From: Paenibacillus sp. URB8-2
Lineage (GTDB): Bacteria > Bacillota > Bacilli > Paenibacillales > Paenibacillaceae
Direction of reading: 5' to 3'
NCBI RefSeq assembly: GCF_013393385.1
Contig: NZ_AP023239.1
Span: forward strand, 186,001-250,000
Length of the DNA stretch: 64,000 bases
Shown here: positions 17,751-26,467 of the stretch, in pieces
Layout: every line of letters begins with the position of its first letter
Numbering within the stretch: position 1 is the stretch's first letter
Made by a program: the position numbers and the translations under genes
Notes under the pieces: generated by a model
The model's input: the letters and a program-made list of their open reading frames with translations, nothing else
The model's database searches: none
What the model was told of the DNA's origin: nothing

Positions 17751-18362
17751 TTATTTAAGGGTAGTAAATGCAATATCTTTGCGAGAACCTTTGAACTCCA
17801 TACTAAGGCGGATATCCGTAAGGTCGCCCCCGAGCACATACGCTTGATATGTTGCCAAAGTCTCTCCGGGTTTTAGAATGTAGGCCCATAACGCATTTTT
17901 ATCGTTATAGGTCCAAGCTCTCTTTGTTGGCATAATAACATCGAATGAACGACCATCATCAAGGAAATAGGACCACTTTGGATTCATGTCATCTGGATAG
18001 AACCCCATTTTATACTTGCTCTTATTTGTGATGGTAATCTTTGTCCAAATAAAGTATTTGGCCTTTTGGTAGTAATCGGTGTGGTTTGCATAGCCGTAAA
18101 GCTTCATCAAGTTCTTGGCATCGGTAGAATTAATATCGTAAATCATCATTTTGTGGACTGTGTAACTAAGACCGTTAACAGTAGTAGTAAGAGGCAGAGA
18201 AACCTCTGATTTAAGACCGTACTTACTCAAGTTATTGGTGACAACGGCAGCCGGTTTAGTAGTTGCAGCAGAAGAAACGGGCGCATACGCAAAATTCTGT
18301 CCAAGAAGTGCACCTGCAAGTAGTATGGCAGCTATTGAAATCTTCAGAAATCTCTTATTCAT
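17751..18362 (-). CDS. Secreted hypothetical protein
   Basis: 203 residues with a clear signal peptide (KISIAAILLAGALLGQNFAYA). The remainder is beta-rich, with YTVHKMMIYDINSTDAKNLM, FIWTKITITNKSKYKMGFYPDD and LKPGETLATYQAYVLGGDL. It resembles telokin-like DUF4352-type extracellular domains in pattern, but I cannot assign it firmly. It is oriented against the flanking secreted-protein genes. Function unknown. Confidence 0.65.
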   Translation of the reverse strand: MNKRFLKISIAAILLAGALLGQNFAYAPVSSAATTKPAAVVTNNLSKYGLKSEVSLPLTTTVNGLSYTVHKMMIYDINSTDAKNLMKLYGYANHTDYYQKAKYFIWTKITITNKSKYKMGFYPDDMNPKWSYFLDDGRSFDVIMPTKRAWTYNDKNALWAYILKPGETLATYQAYVLGGDLTDIRLSMEFKGSRKDIAFTTLK

Positions 18363-18619
18363 TTGAATATCCCCCTCAAAAAGTGTTAGACTCCCATCCG
18401 TTTTGACAATACTCTAATTTTATTTGAATCTATCTATTATTTCTGTGTGCTAGACCACCAAAACGGGGTGACATCAACCATAGAGAAACAAACTAGATAT
18501 CAGATAACATTATCTGACTTAGTACATAGTTACATAATGAAAATTGATCGATACATATATTGTCAGAATTAATATGATTATGTTAAAATCCGGGCGTTTG
18601 AAATCAAGCAACTTGTCGG

Positions 18620-18823
18620 GTGGTGAAATTATTGGATTCTTATTCTAAGAAGGAGCTCGCAAAAAAGCTGGGGGTGACGCCACGTACAATCGTTAGTTGG
18701 ACTCATTTAAAGGATAATCCATTGCCGTTCCACAGAAGAGACATTTACAAAAACAAGGCTGTCTGGGAGTACGTATTCTACGAAGATGAATTAGAGCAAT
18801 GGCTGGAAAACAGAAGCGGTTAA
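18620..18823 (+). CDS. Small helix-turn-helix protein
   Basis: 67 residues with one excisionase/MerR-type HTH (SKKELAKKLGVTPRTIVSW) and a wing ending YEDELEQWLENRSG, much like the second unit of the protein at 9763. The start is GTG-GTG with only a weak GGGTGG nearby. It lies just before two secreted-protein genes and probably regulates locally. Confidence 0.6.
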   Translation: MVKLLDSYSKKELAKKLGVTPRTIVSWTHLKDNPLPFHRRDIYKNKAVWEYVFYEDELEQWLENRSG

Positions 18824-18864
18824 TGCGATTCCGGTCAACAAAACTCAAGGAAGGAATGATTAGA

Positions 18865-19839
18865 ATGAAGAAGTTCACTAAAGAAGCAGTGAAGAGAGCG
18901 GGTTTATCGTTGGTAGCGGCAGTCGCGTTGTTTACTATTACAACAAGCAGCGCGTCGGCGGCGAGCGCGGGCAAGGTGATCGTCAAGGTCAATGGCGCTA
19001 CGATCTCAATGAATGATGCATCTGCTTATATTACCAAGGAAAACTATACACTTGTACCGCTTCGGTTTGTGAGCGAAGCGTTGGGCGCAAAGGTTAGCTG
19101 GGACAACAAGGAGAAGAAGGCTACAGTCGAAGTAAGCGAACCAGCCCAGAAAAAAGTCACTGTTGTTTTGTATGCAAATGATATCGTAATTGAATCACCG
19201 GCTGAACCCCTATTGATTACATCGGCTGGATCACCAGCAACAATGAAGAATAATCGGGTTATGGTACCTCTCCGAGTCATCAGCGAAGGGCTTGGGGCAT
19301 CGGTCGGCTTCACGGCCAAAACAGGTGGGGGAGGAATCGTCTCGGTCTCAACTCCTTGGAAAACTCCAGTGCAACCAGATACTCCAGCACCGACGACAAC
19401 TCCCACTACAAACAGCGAGTACACTACTTGGACACCGACAGCAGACCAGAAAGTCACTGGCCCCGTTGTCTTTAAGCCTCTGACCTGGGATTCTTCTACA
19501 AGAACACTGAGCTTTCAGCTTCCGTCTACGATTAAGCATGGTAGTGAGGAGTGGGAAGTGACCTCTGGTCTCAGAGATAGCGGCAAGAAAGATCGGAAAC
19601 TGGAAACCGGAGTCGAACAAAAGCTTGTTGGCTTGAGCGAAGATTTTATGGTTGCGATCAATATCGACTATGAGCCGCGTTCTGTTGGAATTGACTGCTA
19701 CTACGTAATGTCAAAGTCGTACGCATCCAAGCACTACGGTTACAAAGGGCTCGTCGATGACGGGCTTATCGTCTACGATTCTCATAAAAACATGGTGACG
19801 TTGGAGACCGTGTATAAAGCACTCGGAATCGCCAACTAA
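18865..19839 (+). CDS. Secreted protein with copper amine oxidase N-terminal-like domain
   Basis: 324 residues. Signal peptide (AGLSLVAAVALFTITTSSASA), then the stalk domain common in Paenibacillaceae surface proteins: VIVKVNGATISMNDASAYI, TLVPLRFVSEALGAKVSWDN, and the partner strand MVPLRVISEGLGASVGF. This domain is structural and does not imply oxidase activity. A Thr/Pro linker leads to an unrecognised C-terminal domain (FKPLTWDSSTRTLSFQLPS ... LIVYDSHKNMVTL). Of two close ATGs the second fits AAGGAAGG best (10 bases). The next secreted-protein gene starts 14 bases after its stop, so they form an operon. Confidence 0.8.
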   Translation: MKKFTKEAVKRAGLSLVAAVALFTITTSSASAASAGKVIVKVNGATISMNDASAYITKENYTLVPLRFVSEALGAKVSWDNKEKKATVEVSEPAQKKVTVVLYANDIVIESPAEPLLITSAGSPATMKNNRVMVPLRVISEGLGASVGFTAKTGGGGIVSVSTPWKTPVQPDTPAPTTTPTTNSEYTTWTPTADQKVTGPVVFKPLTWDSSTRTLSFQLPSTIKHGSEEWEVTSGLRDSGKKDRKLETGVEQKLVGLSEDFMVAINIDYEPRSVGIDCYYVMSKSYASKHYGYKGLVDDGLIVYDSHKNMVTLETVYKALGIAN

Positions 19840-19853
19840 AGGAGGGATCGGAC

Positions 19854-22220
19854 ATGCGACTCAAACGAAATCTGGTTGCATTCGCAGCAGCCATTTTGTC
19901 CATTCAACTTCTGATAACAACTATAAATGATGTTAAAGTTCAAGCGGCATCCGATTCCACTACATTGCAAAGCTGGTTAAAGAGCAGAGCAGGCATCCAA
20001 TACAATCCAGGCTCACAGGCAAACCAGACGGCTCAGCTTATCATGAGTACTGCGATCACTCAGTTTCCATTTACAACTACGAAGGACTACCAACTGGCCC
20101 AAGCATTCCGAAATGTACAAGGATGGACAGATGGACAATTCCATAACTATGCAAAAGGCACCTCAAACTACCTTAATACATCCGCTTCGGTCTCCCGTTG
20201 GACAGGCGTCTTCCTCAATAACTTCGCTGGCATTACCGCAACCTCGGGCAAAGCAGTTGTTACCGATCTGCTCAATTTCAACATTAATTCAACCTATCTT
20301 ACCGATGGTACGGCGGCGAGTACAGGTTACACGATGCTTCCACAAGAGGCTTTTCAGCAGTCAAAACTAATAGGGGCACTCAACCCGCCGAGTGATGTGG
20401 AGTTCCAAGCGTCAGGAGGTTTTACGCAGGACGCCGCAAAAATCTCAGCCTTCCGGACAGCGTTGCTACAGAAGAAGTTTGAGACGCAGGATATTTGGGC
20501 TCCGGACATCAAGGGAAAAACAGGAATGACTGGTCTGTACAAAGTAACGAGTAAAACAACGGGGCTTCCAAGCTATTTTCTCTACATGAACGAATTCGTC
20601 CAGTCCATTGGTGGCACGATGGTCGAGGTCAGCAATTTCAACGGACTTCCAGGCTTTACAACGGACAAGGACGCTTATCGGGGCTATACGATTTACCAGA
20701 TGACACCGTTCCCGACCTTTCTCAAAGCTACTGCGGTGACCGACTACAATTTGAACGGTAAGAAGACCGCAGGCTTCAAGATCACTTATCAGGCCTATGG
20801 GTACACCGGACGGTACGTTACGGTCAGAGTCGGCACGAAAAAGTCCTCAGACGATCTGACCCTTGATCCTGCAAGCTCAGAACAGGCGGCAGATGGTGGA
20901 GCCAAGTGGGTACAACCAACCGGTTTTGGAATGGTACAAGGCAAGTGGAACCCTGGAAAAAACTCCAAGTACACTGGAGAAGTATTTATTTCCAGCGAAC
21001 AAATCTTGCGTTTGGCCGGGACTTCAAGTAAAAAGGTTTCGCTCTCACTTGACGATGGCTATGGCAGGATGGATTACTTGGACTTTGATATATCGAAGAT
21101 TGTCACGATAAAGCCAAGCCCTTCGCCCACGGCGACACCTACCCCGACTCCAACACCGAAGCCCAGTCCGTCCCCTACGCCAATACCGATTAAAAAGATT
21201 GTTACCCCGCCTATTAAGTTCAAGAACATCGGGGAGTATGACGCGACAGCATACTGGACGGCGGTAAAAGACCCGAACTTCTCACACTACACACTTAAGT
21301 GCAGCCCGAAATACAACACCAATTACAAGGGAACGTTGGCTTCATACCAGCTAAACGGCCTTACGCCTGAAACCAAGTACACCTGCAAGCTGGAAGCTTT
21401 TGATCGGGACGGGAAAAGCGGTGGTGCGACAACCGGCTCGTTTACAACTTTGGCGCTCAAAGGGCCATCCGGTTCTGGCTATTGGAAGGACAAAGGGATT
21501 ATCCGGCAAATCAACTCACAGAAACAAAGTGAAAAGAGCATTCCTAAAACGGGCATGGACTTATCGAAGTACGCCGGGGACGAAGTGAAAGCCAATGCCA
21601 ACAAGTACAGTCCGTTCTTTGGCGAAAAGATCGGAGTGTGGGGCATCCCTATCACGAAGCAAGTTACTTATTACTGGGATTTCAATTACACGCGTTCTGT
21701 CTACGATTCCTGTAAGTACACCAACTATAATAGTAAGACGAAGAAATATGAGTGCAGCGGAGGTTATATAAACGTAACCGATACGGCTACCGACTCTTGT
21801 ACCATTGACTACGCGGCAGTCGGACCGGACGGCTGGACCAACATTACAACCAATCCTACCGGCCGGACGATAAAGGCAGTAGCCGGTTGGAACAATACCA
21901 GCACAACGATGAAGGTTTCAGCGGTTTCTACCAAGACCTGCAGGGGCAGTGACAGCAGGAACCCGAACCCAACTAGATTCACCTACTATGTTCCAACTCT
22001 GTACGAAAGCTCCCCGCAACAGTTATTGTTGGACAAGGGTTTCAGCTCCGTTTACAACAAGATTCTGGACGAGTACCAAGACCTACAACTTACCATTTGG
22101 AGCGACGCTTACAGTCTTTCGGTAAAGGACGGAAAGACGCTGACCGGAGTGAACGGGAAAACACCCATTAAGTTCAAGCAGATGTGGTCCAAGTACAGCA
22201 CTATGGGAGCAGGAAACTAA
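19854..22220 (+). CDS. Large secreted protein with fibronectin type III domain
   Basis: 788 residues. Signal peptide (LVAFAAAILSIQLLITTINDVKVQA), an N-terminal region of about 380 residues without a recognised fold, a Pro/Thr linker (PSPTATPTPTPTPKPSPSP), then a fibronectin type III domain (VTPPIKFKNIGEYDATAYW ... LNGLTPETKYTCKLEAFDRDGKSG). A Cys-containing C-terminal region of about 230 residues follows (DSCKYTNYN, YECSGGY, DSCTIDY). GGAGG precedes the ATG. The multidomain plan suggests a cell-surface or matrix binding protein. It is the third very large exported protein of this element. Confidence 0.75.
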   Translation: MRLKRNLVAFAAAILSIQLLITTINDVKVQAASDSTTLQSWLKSRAGIQYNPGSQANQTAQLIMSTAITQFPFTTTKDYQLAQAFRNVQGWTDGQFHNYAKGTSNYLNTSASVSRWTGVFLNNFAGITATSGKAVVTDLLNFNINSTYLTDGTAASTGYTMLPQEAFQQSKLIGALNPPSDVEFQASGGFTQDAAKISAFRTALLQKKFETQDIWAPDIKGKTGMTGLYKVTSKTTGLPSYFLYMNEFVQSIGGTMVEVSNFNGLPGFTTDKDAYRGYTIYQMTPFPTFLKATAVTDYNLNGKKTAGFKITYQAYGYTGRYVTVRVGTKKSSDDLTLDPASSEQAADGGAKWVQPTGFGMVQGKWNPGKNSKYTGEVFISSEQILRLAGTSSKKVSLSLDDGYGRMDYLDFDISKIVTIKPSPSPTATPTPTPTPKPSPSPTPIPIKKIVTPPIKFKNIGEYDATAYWTAVKDPNFSHYTLKCSPKYNTNYKGTLASYQLNGLTPETKYTCKLEAFDRDGKSGGATTGSFTTLALKGPSGSGYWKDKGIIRQINSQKQSEKSIPKTGMDLSKYAGDEVKANANKYSPFFGEKIGVWGIPITKQVTYYWDFNYTRSVYDSCKYTNYNSKTKKYECSGGYINVTDTATDSCTIDYAAVGPDGWTNITTNPTGRTIKAVAGWNNTSTTMKVSAVSTKTCRGSDSRNPNPTRFTYYVPTLYESSPQQLLLDKGFSSVYNKILDEYQDLQLTIWSDAYSLSVKDGKTLTGVNGKTPIKFKQMWSKYSTMGAGN

Positions 22221-22251
22221 GGTAATCCAAGCACTCTATAAATTTGATAGA

Positions 22252-22292
22252 ACGGTGCCAAGGTATTGTATCAGTCCTTGGCACCGTATTTA
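22252..22292 (+). terminator. Rho-independent terminator
   Basis: A 12-base perfect stem ACGGTGCCAAGG / CCTTGGCACCGT with ATTTATG tail, 32 bases after the fibronectin-type gene. Confidence 0.8.
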
Positions 22293-23193
22293 TGTTTCGG
22301 CATCAAAAATCGGGACAATCTCCAATGACTTTCTTCTATTATAAAGGAGTTCCCGTATAAGTTATTTGTGCTTTAAACAGAATTGGAGAAAAGCAACGGC
22401 AAAGGGAATGATAAAACAAGCTGATCATCCTAAACAAAAATTCAAAGATCAGTGGGAATAGGACATAAAACAAGAGAAGTTCTCCGATTGTCTTGTACAT
22501 AAAGGAAATGAAGGGGCACAGTTTGAGTCTAATTGGTTGCTGAGAGACAAGCTGCCGAGTATTTATTTTCTAGGCTTACGCAAGCAACTCATTAATTCAG
22601 TGGAAGGAGGGAAGGAATGATTTGCAAAACAGACTTGGTAGAAGAGGGCAGATTATTTAGTGAAAGGTGTTGAGAATATACCAATGCACTCGCAGTAAGT
22701 ATCTCCGCCGAAGACCGGGGGCGATTTCAAGCAAATGGACCAGATATATCTTTGGATGTCCGATTATAGAGTGTTACTGAATTGCCGTTGGAATGAAATT
22801 CGCTTGTCAATGTAAACTCTATTTATTTTAGAACCGGACCTGGGTCCCGCGCTAGTGTGTGCAGTTTCTTGTTATTGCGGTGCGCGGCGACCCAGTCATA
22901 GCTGTGTAGTATTCTTGTCACCTGATTTTGTTGGGTATGGAAAAGAGGTGGTTTGGAAAATTTCTAAAGCGTGAAGGGTTGAGAGAGATTGAGTTGAGGG
23001 AGGGAGACGGAGAGTAGTAGAAAATGTAGGCGATAGCGATAAGAAAGGTTTGAGTGTGTTTTAAGCAAGGGATTAAGATGAAGTAGTTGAATTTATTGTA
23101 ATAAAGTAGGTTTTGTAACAGAGAATTGTAGATTTCATTAGTATAATTTTAATAATTACATATATCACTTGATGTTGAAAGGAGAATTATCGA
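22293..23193. other. 900-base gene-poor stretch
   Basis: No convincing gene. An 18-codon frame near 22617 has a good GGAGGG before it but no recognisable content. The stretch includes the GC-rich hairpin at 22840-22895, and is otherwise AT-rich with short broken frames, so it may be a decayed gene. Confidence 0.4.
22840..22895. ncRNA. GC-rich long hairpin, candidate structured RNA
   Basis: CTGGGTCCCGCGC pairs with GCGCGGCGACCCAG (one bulged base) across a loop of about 29 bases. It is a strong stem in an otherwise AT-rich stretch, 300 bases upstream of the NYN nuclease gene, with no T-run after it. It may be an RNA element or a DNA site; function unknown. Confidence 0.35.
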
Positions 23194-23967
23194 ATGAGTA
23201 AGATTCATATTTACATTGATGGAACCTGGTTATTTAATCAATGTGGTCGCGATCGAACTTTATCGCAGTATGTGGAATCGGAAAACTTCTATATCGATTT
23301 TATCAGGCTAGATCAGGCTATTAAGGACAAGATAGAACTACTATCTGGTACCAAAGTAGAATCAGGAGGAGGGCGATGGTACTACACTTCAATCATAAAG
23401 GGAATTCCCGAAAATGATGTAGATGGAAGTTCATTAGAATGGATGAGAAATAGATCCCATGCTATAGAACAGACAGTAAAGTCTGCTGAGATCGCGGGGT
23501 ATGACATTACAGGAGCTTTTGAAGTTCCATTCAAATTTTGGATGCCCAAACAGATTCAATCGAAGCTATTTCAAGAAAAGATGGTGGACACATCAGTGGT
23601 TGCTAGAATGGTTTTATCATCCACGCAATATCAGGATGACTTTCATGTTCTTATTTCTGGTGATCTTGATATGATGCCTGCAATATCATTAGTAGTTCCA
23701 GAATATCTAGATAAGGTAGTTTTGTGCTGTACGGACCCGGCACAATGGGATCCGAATCTACAGCAAACCTCCAAGCGGCTAACTGACTATTCATTTCAGT
23801 ACGGTCCAATCTATATGGATGAAATGGTTGGCGAAATTATGCAAGGTCATGTCTATCAATGCCAGCATCCTAAGTGCGGAATCTTTTTCTCCAGAAGCAG
23901 ACCTATACCGAAGAGTCAGAAATCATACTGCCGAGAGCATCTGATTACAAGACCCGTTAGAAATTAG
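23194..23967 (+). CDS. NYN-domain (PIN-like) nuclease with C-terminal zinc finger
   Basis: 257 residues. The NYN fold is shown by the acidic motifs IYIDGTWLF (residues 5-13), KMVDTSVVARMVL and LISGDLDMMPAI, which in NYN and PIN proteins bind metal for RNA cleavage. The C-terminus has a Cys/His cluster (CQHPKCGIFFSRSR ... SYCREH), probably a zinc finger. GAAAGGAG precedes the ATG by about 8 bases. A helical protein gene follows 56 bases downstream on the same strand. The AT-rich pair, sitting near the element end, looks like a defence or toxin-type cargo module. No antitoxin family is recognised in the partner. Confidence 0.75.
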   Translation: MSKIHIYIDGTWLFNQCGRDRTLSQYVESENFYIDFIRLDQAIKDKIELLSGTKVESGGGRWYYTSIIKGIPENDVDGSSLEWMRNRSHAIEQTVKSAEIAGYDITGAFEVPFKFWMPKQIQSKLFQEKMVDTSVVARMVLSSTQYQDDFHVLISGDLDMMPAISLVVPEYLDKVVLCCTDPAQWDPNLQQTSKRLTDYSFQYGPIYMDEMVGEIMQGHVYQCQHPKCGIFFSRSRPIPKSQKSYCREHLITRPVRN

Positions 23968-24023
23968 AATAATAATATGGGTATTCGAGAGAGAAATTTT
24001 ATTCATAGTGGGAGTGATATTTA

Positions 24024-24740
24024 ATGTCTAATGCCTGCACAAGACTTTTAGATATTTTGCAAAAAATTAATAAGTACCCCAATAATGCATTTTCGTTAAG
24101 TAGAATGTGGACTGATATTTTCCATTTGGAGGATGCTCCAGAATTTGAATTGTATGTAAAAGACACGGAATTTAGAAAACTGATGTATGACGCTAAACTC
24201 GAAGCAGAGCAGTTTGGTGATAAGAATCCATGGATAAGGCATTTTGATCATATTATCAATATCTTTAAGGAGGTTAGCTTAAAAAGTGGCGTCCATGAAA
24301 TAAAGAAGAATTTTGACACCACATTAGTAGGGATAGAGTCTTGCGCTTTTGCTTTAAAAGTGTCATCTCCAGAGCCAGATATAGACCAAGAATCACTTGA
24401 GGAATTTATTCAAGAATTAGATGAAGTTTATCAACTAGCCAATGAATTGAATATTCCCAGTGATCTTAAATTATATATTCTAGATAATGTGCTCCTAACT
24501 AAGAAGGCTATAGTCGATTATCACATCAACGGTATTAACGACATTAGAAAAGCAATGGAATCCACTGTGGGGCAAGTTTTATTGAATCATGAGATATTAA
24601 ATGAAACCCAAAAAGGAAAAGACTACATTAGCAAAGTTATAGGCGTTATGAGCAAGATTAATACAGTATTCTCCTTTTATAATAATGCTCATGCTTTATC
24701 CTCTGGTGTAACACATTTTCTACAATTAATAATTAAATAA
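24024..24740 (+). CDS. Helical hypothetical protein, partner of the NYN nuclease
   Basis: 238 residues, predicted by eye to be nearly all helical: SNACTRLLDILQKINKYP, EFIQELDEVYQLANELNIPSDLK, then a weakly hydrophobic C-terminus (VFSFYNNAHALSSG). GGGAGTG precedes the ATG. No family recognised. Such helical companions are often sensors, inhibitors or membrane effectors in two-gene defence modules; here that is inference from its neighbour alone. Confidence 0.6.
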   Translation: MSNACTRLLDILQKINKYPNNAFSLSRMWTDIFHLEDAPEFELYVKDTEFRKLMYDAKLEAEQFGDKNPWIRHFDHIINIFKEVSLKSGVHEIKKNFDTTLVGIESCAFALKVSSPEPDIDQESLEEFIQELDEVYQLANELNIPSDLKLYILDNVLLTKKAIVDYHINGINDIRKAMESTVGQVLLNHEILNETQKGKDYISKVIGVMSKINTVFSFYNNAHALSSGVTHFLQLIIK

Positions 24741-24850
24741 ACACTGCATATCTATGATTTTGTTTTATCATCTTCCTAGTACAGCATCAGAATTAAAATA
24801 GTTAACTTTTGGTAGATATGATATAGTCGAGAGAAAAAGAGGTATCGACT

Positions 24851-25318
24851 ATGAAACTACGTGCATATGCGGTTTGCTTGACCCCGGATCAGCAGAAAGA
24901 ATTACAAGGGGTGTGCTCAAAAGGGAAAGTGGCCGCACGCTCACTCCGGCGAGCACAAATTCTGTTGTGGGCGGACGAGAACCGGGTGGGCGGCAAGCTT
25001 TCGGACACCACCATTGCGGAGCAATTACACATCCACACCAACACGGTATATCTGGTCCGTAAGACCTTTTCGGAAAAGGGATTACAGGCTGCTGTCGAAC
25101 GAAAAAAGAGACTGACACCGCCAAATCCTCCAAAGGTTACCGGCGAACTGGAGGCGAAAATCATCGCGCTCAGTTGCAGTACTCCGCCCGCTGGAAGAAG
25201 TCGGTGGACCCTTCGACTTTTAGCAGACAAGACCGTTGAACTGGGTTACATTGACAGCATTTCGTACGACACGGTGGACCGCATTTTAAAAAAACGAACT
25301 CAAGCCCCATCTTCGTAA
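24851..25318 (+). CDS. IS630 transposase, N-terminal frame
   Basis: 155 residues with the N-terminal HTH module of IS630 transposases ([49 protein letters not shown]). The frame ends soon after a run of seven A at 25288-25294. Frame two, carrying the DDE domain, picks up at that run (reading [15 protein letters not shown]), so the full enzyme needs a net +1 shift there. This may be programmed slippage, as in some IS630 elements, or a real mutation. Confidence 0.85.
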   Translation: MKLRAYAVCLTPDQQKELQGVCSKGKVAARSLRRAQILLWADENRVGGKLSDTTIAEQLHIHTNTVYLVRKTFSEKGLQAAVERKKRLTPPNPPKVTGELEAKIIALSCSTPPAGRSRWTLRLLADKTVELGYIDSISYDTVDRILKKRTQAPSS

Positions 25319-25355
25319 GTGTTGGTGCATTCCACCGAAGCAGAATGCAGCGTTT

Positions 25356-25991
25356 GTGGCAGCCATGGAAGATGTATTAGAGGTCTACCATTTACCCTAC
25401 GACAGCGAATGTCCCGTGATTTGCATGGATGAGAAACCGTTCCAACTGCTGGATGACGCTCGAAAACCGATCCCGATGAAGCCCGCCAAGCCGCTGCGTG
25501 AAGACTCCGAATACGTACGTCATGGGACCTGCAGTATCTTTATCTTCACTGAACCGCTTGTGGGCTGGAGACACGTCAGCGTTCGTCCTCGCCGCACAAA
25601 AATGGAATGGGCGGAGCAAGTTCGAGAACTGTTAGACGTACATTACCCGAGTGCACCCAAAATTCGTTTAGTGATGGATAATTTAAACACGCATTCGATC
25701 GCCTCGTTGTATGAAGCCTTTGAACCGGAAACCGCCTTGCGTCTAGCCAAACGGCTCGAAATTCATTACACCCCCAAACATGGCAGTTGGCTGAACATTG
25801 CTGAAATTGAGCTGAGCGTAATGACGCGCCAATGTTTAGCAAGACGAATTCCGTCAATAGAAGAATTAGCAAGCGAACTGACCGAATGGGAATCTGCTCG
25901 TAACGCTTCTCAAAGAGGTATAGATTGGCAATTCACTACCAAAGATGCACGGATAAAACTTAAAAGGCTTTACCCACAATTTAAAGACTGA
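25356..25991 (+). CDS. IS630 transposase, C-terminal DDE frame
   Basis: 211 residues from the first ATG, but homology extends upstream without a start to the A-run at 25294. The DDE superfamily endonuclease signatures are present: [12 protein letters not shown] (first Asp), [12 protein letters not shown] (second Asp), and [14 protein letters not shown] (Glu). As a separate frame it lacks the DNA-binding module and depends on frameshifting from the preceding frame. Confidence 0.85.
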   Translation: MAAMEDVLEVYHLPYDSECPVICMDEKPFQLLDDARKPIPMKPAKPLREDSEYVRHGTCSIFIFTEPLVGWRHVSVRPRRTKMEWAEQVRELLDVHYPSAPKIRLVMDNLNTHSIASLYEAFEPETALRLAKRLEIHYTPKHGSWLNIAEIELSVMTRQCLARRIPSIEELASELTEWESARNASQRGIDWQFTTKDARIKLKRLYPQFKD

Positions 25992-26026
25992 TGCTGTACT
26001 AGTTATTGTGACCTTAAATAATCCTG

Positions 26027-26078
26027 CCTCGGCTCCATATGGAGTATCAGTGAAGACACCTTAATCGGTGTCTTTTTT
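26027..26078 (+). repeat. ssrA core plus terminator copy, putative attR of the first element
   Basis: CCTCGGCTCCATAT, identical to the ssrA 3' end, runs into the palindrome CTCCATATGGAG and then a terminator hairpin AAGACACC / GGTGTCTTTTTT. A near-identical unit stands at 41749 and a diverged one at 49563. I read it as the displaced 3' flank and terminator of ssrA, so 3394-26027 would be the integrated element. Alternatively this is a dispersed terminator family. Confidence 0.6.
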
Positions 26079-26467
26079 CATTTTTGCGGCTGTTTTAGAC
26101 TATACGTAGTGGTAAAAAAGCTTACTATGACGCGGTTTCTAAGATCTGCTGTTAATAGATACAGTGAGTTTCACTGAGCCTGTACGGAGACAGGGGATTT
26201 TGGCCTCCACGTAACCAGTGTTTATTTCGGTCCCCTTCGGCGTCTATTTTCGCCTAACTATACACCATCATCCGCACTTCGATTCCTTAAAACTACTTCT
26301 TTAAAGCCCTCAAAGCTTCTCAGTTCTTCGTTTACTCATGCTGTACACGGTTTATATAGCTATACTTCATAACGAAAATCTGATTCAATCTGAGCGGTTC
26401 TACGCATCTTTGCAGGGTTCAGAACCCTTGAAAAATGCTATAATAATAACGAATGGAGCTGATGCCG
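26079..26467. other. Intergenic stretch
   Basis: No gene, repeat or clear signal seen; short broken frames only. Confidence 0.4.

Larger units (their letters stand above)
24777..26001 (+). mobile_element. IS630-family insertion sequence
   Basis: Terminal inverted repeats GTACAGCATCAG (24779-24790) and CTGATGCTGTAC (25988-25999) enclose the transposase genes and are flanked by TA on both sides (24777-24778, 26000-26001), the target duplication typical of IS630/Tc1. The element is 1221 bases between the TAs. The stop codon of the second frame lies within the right repeat. It is inserted 26 bases from the putative attR core. Confidence 0.88.
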
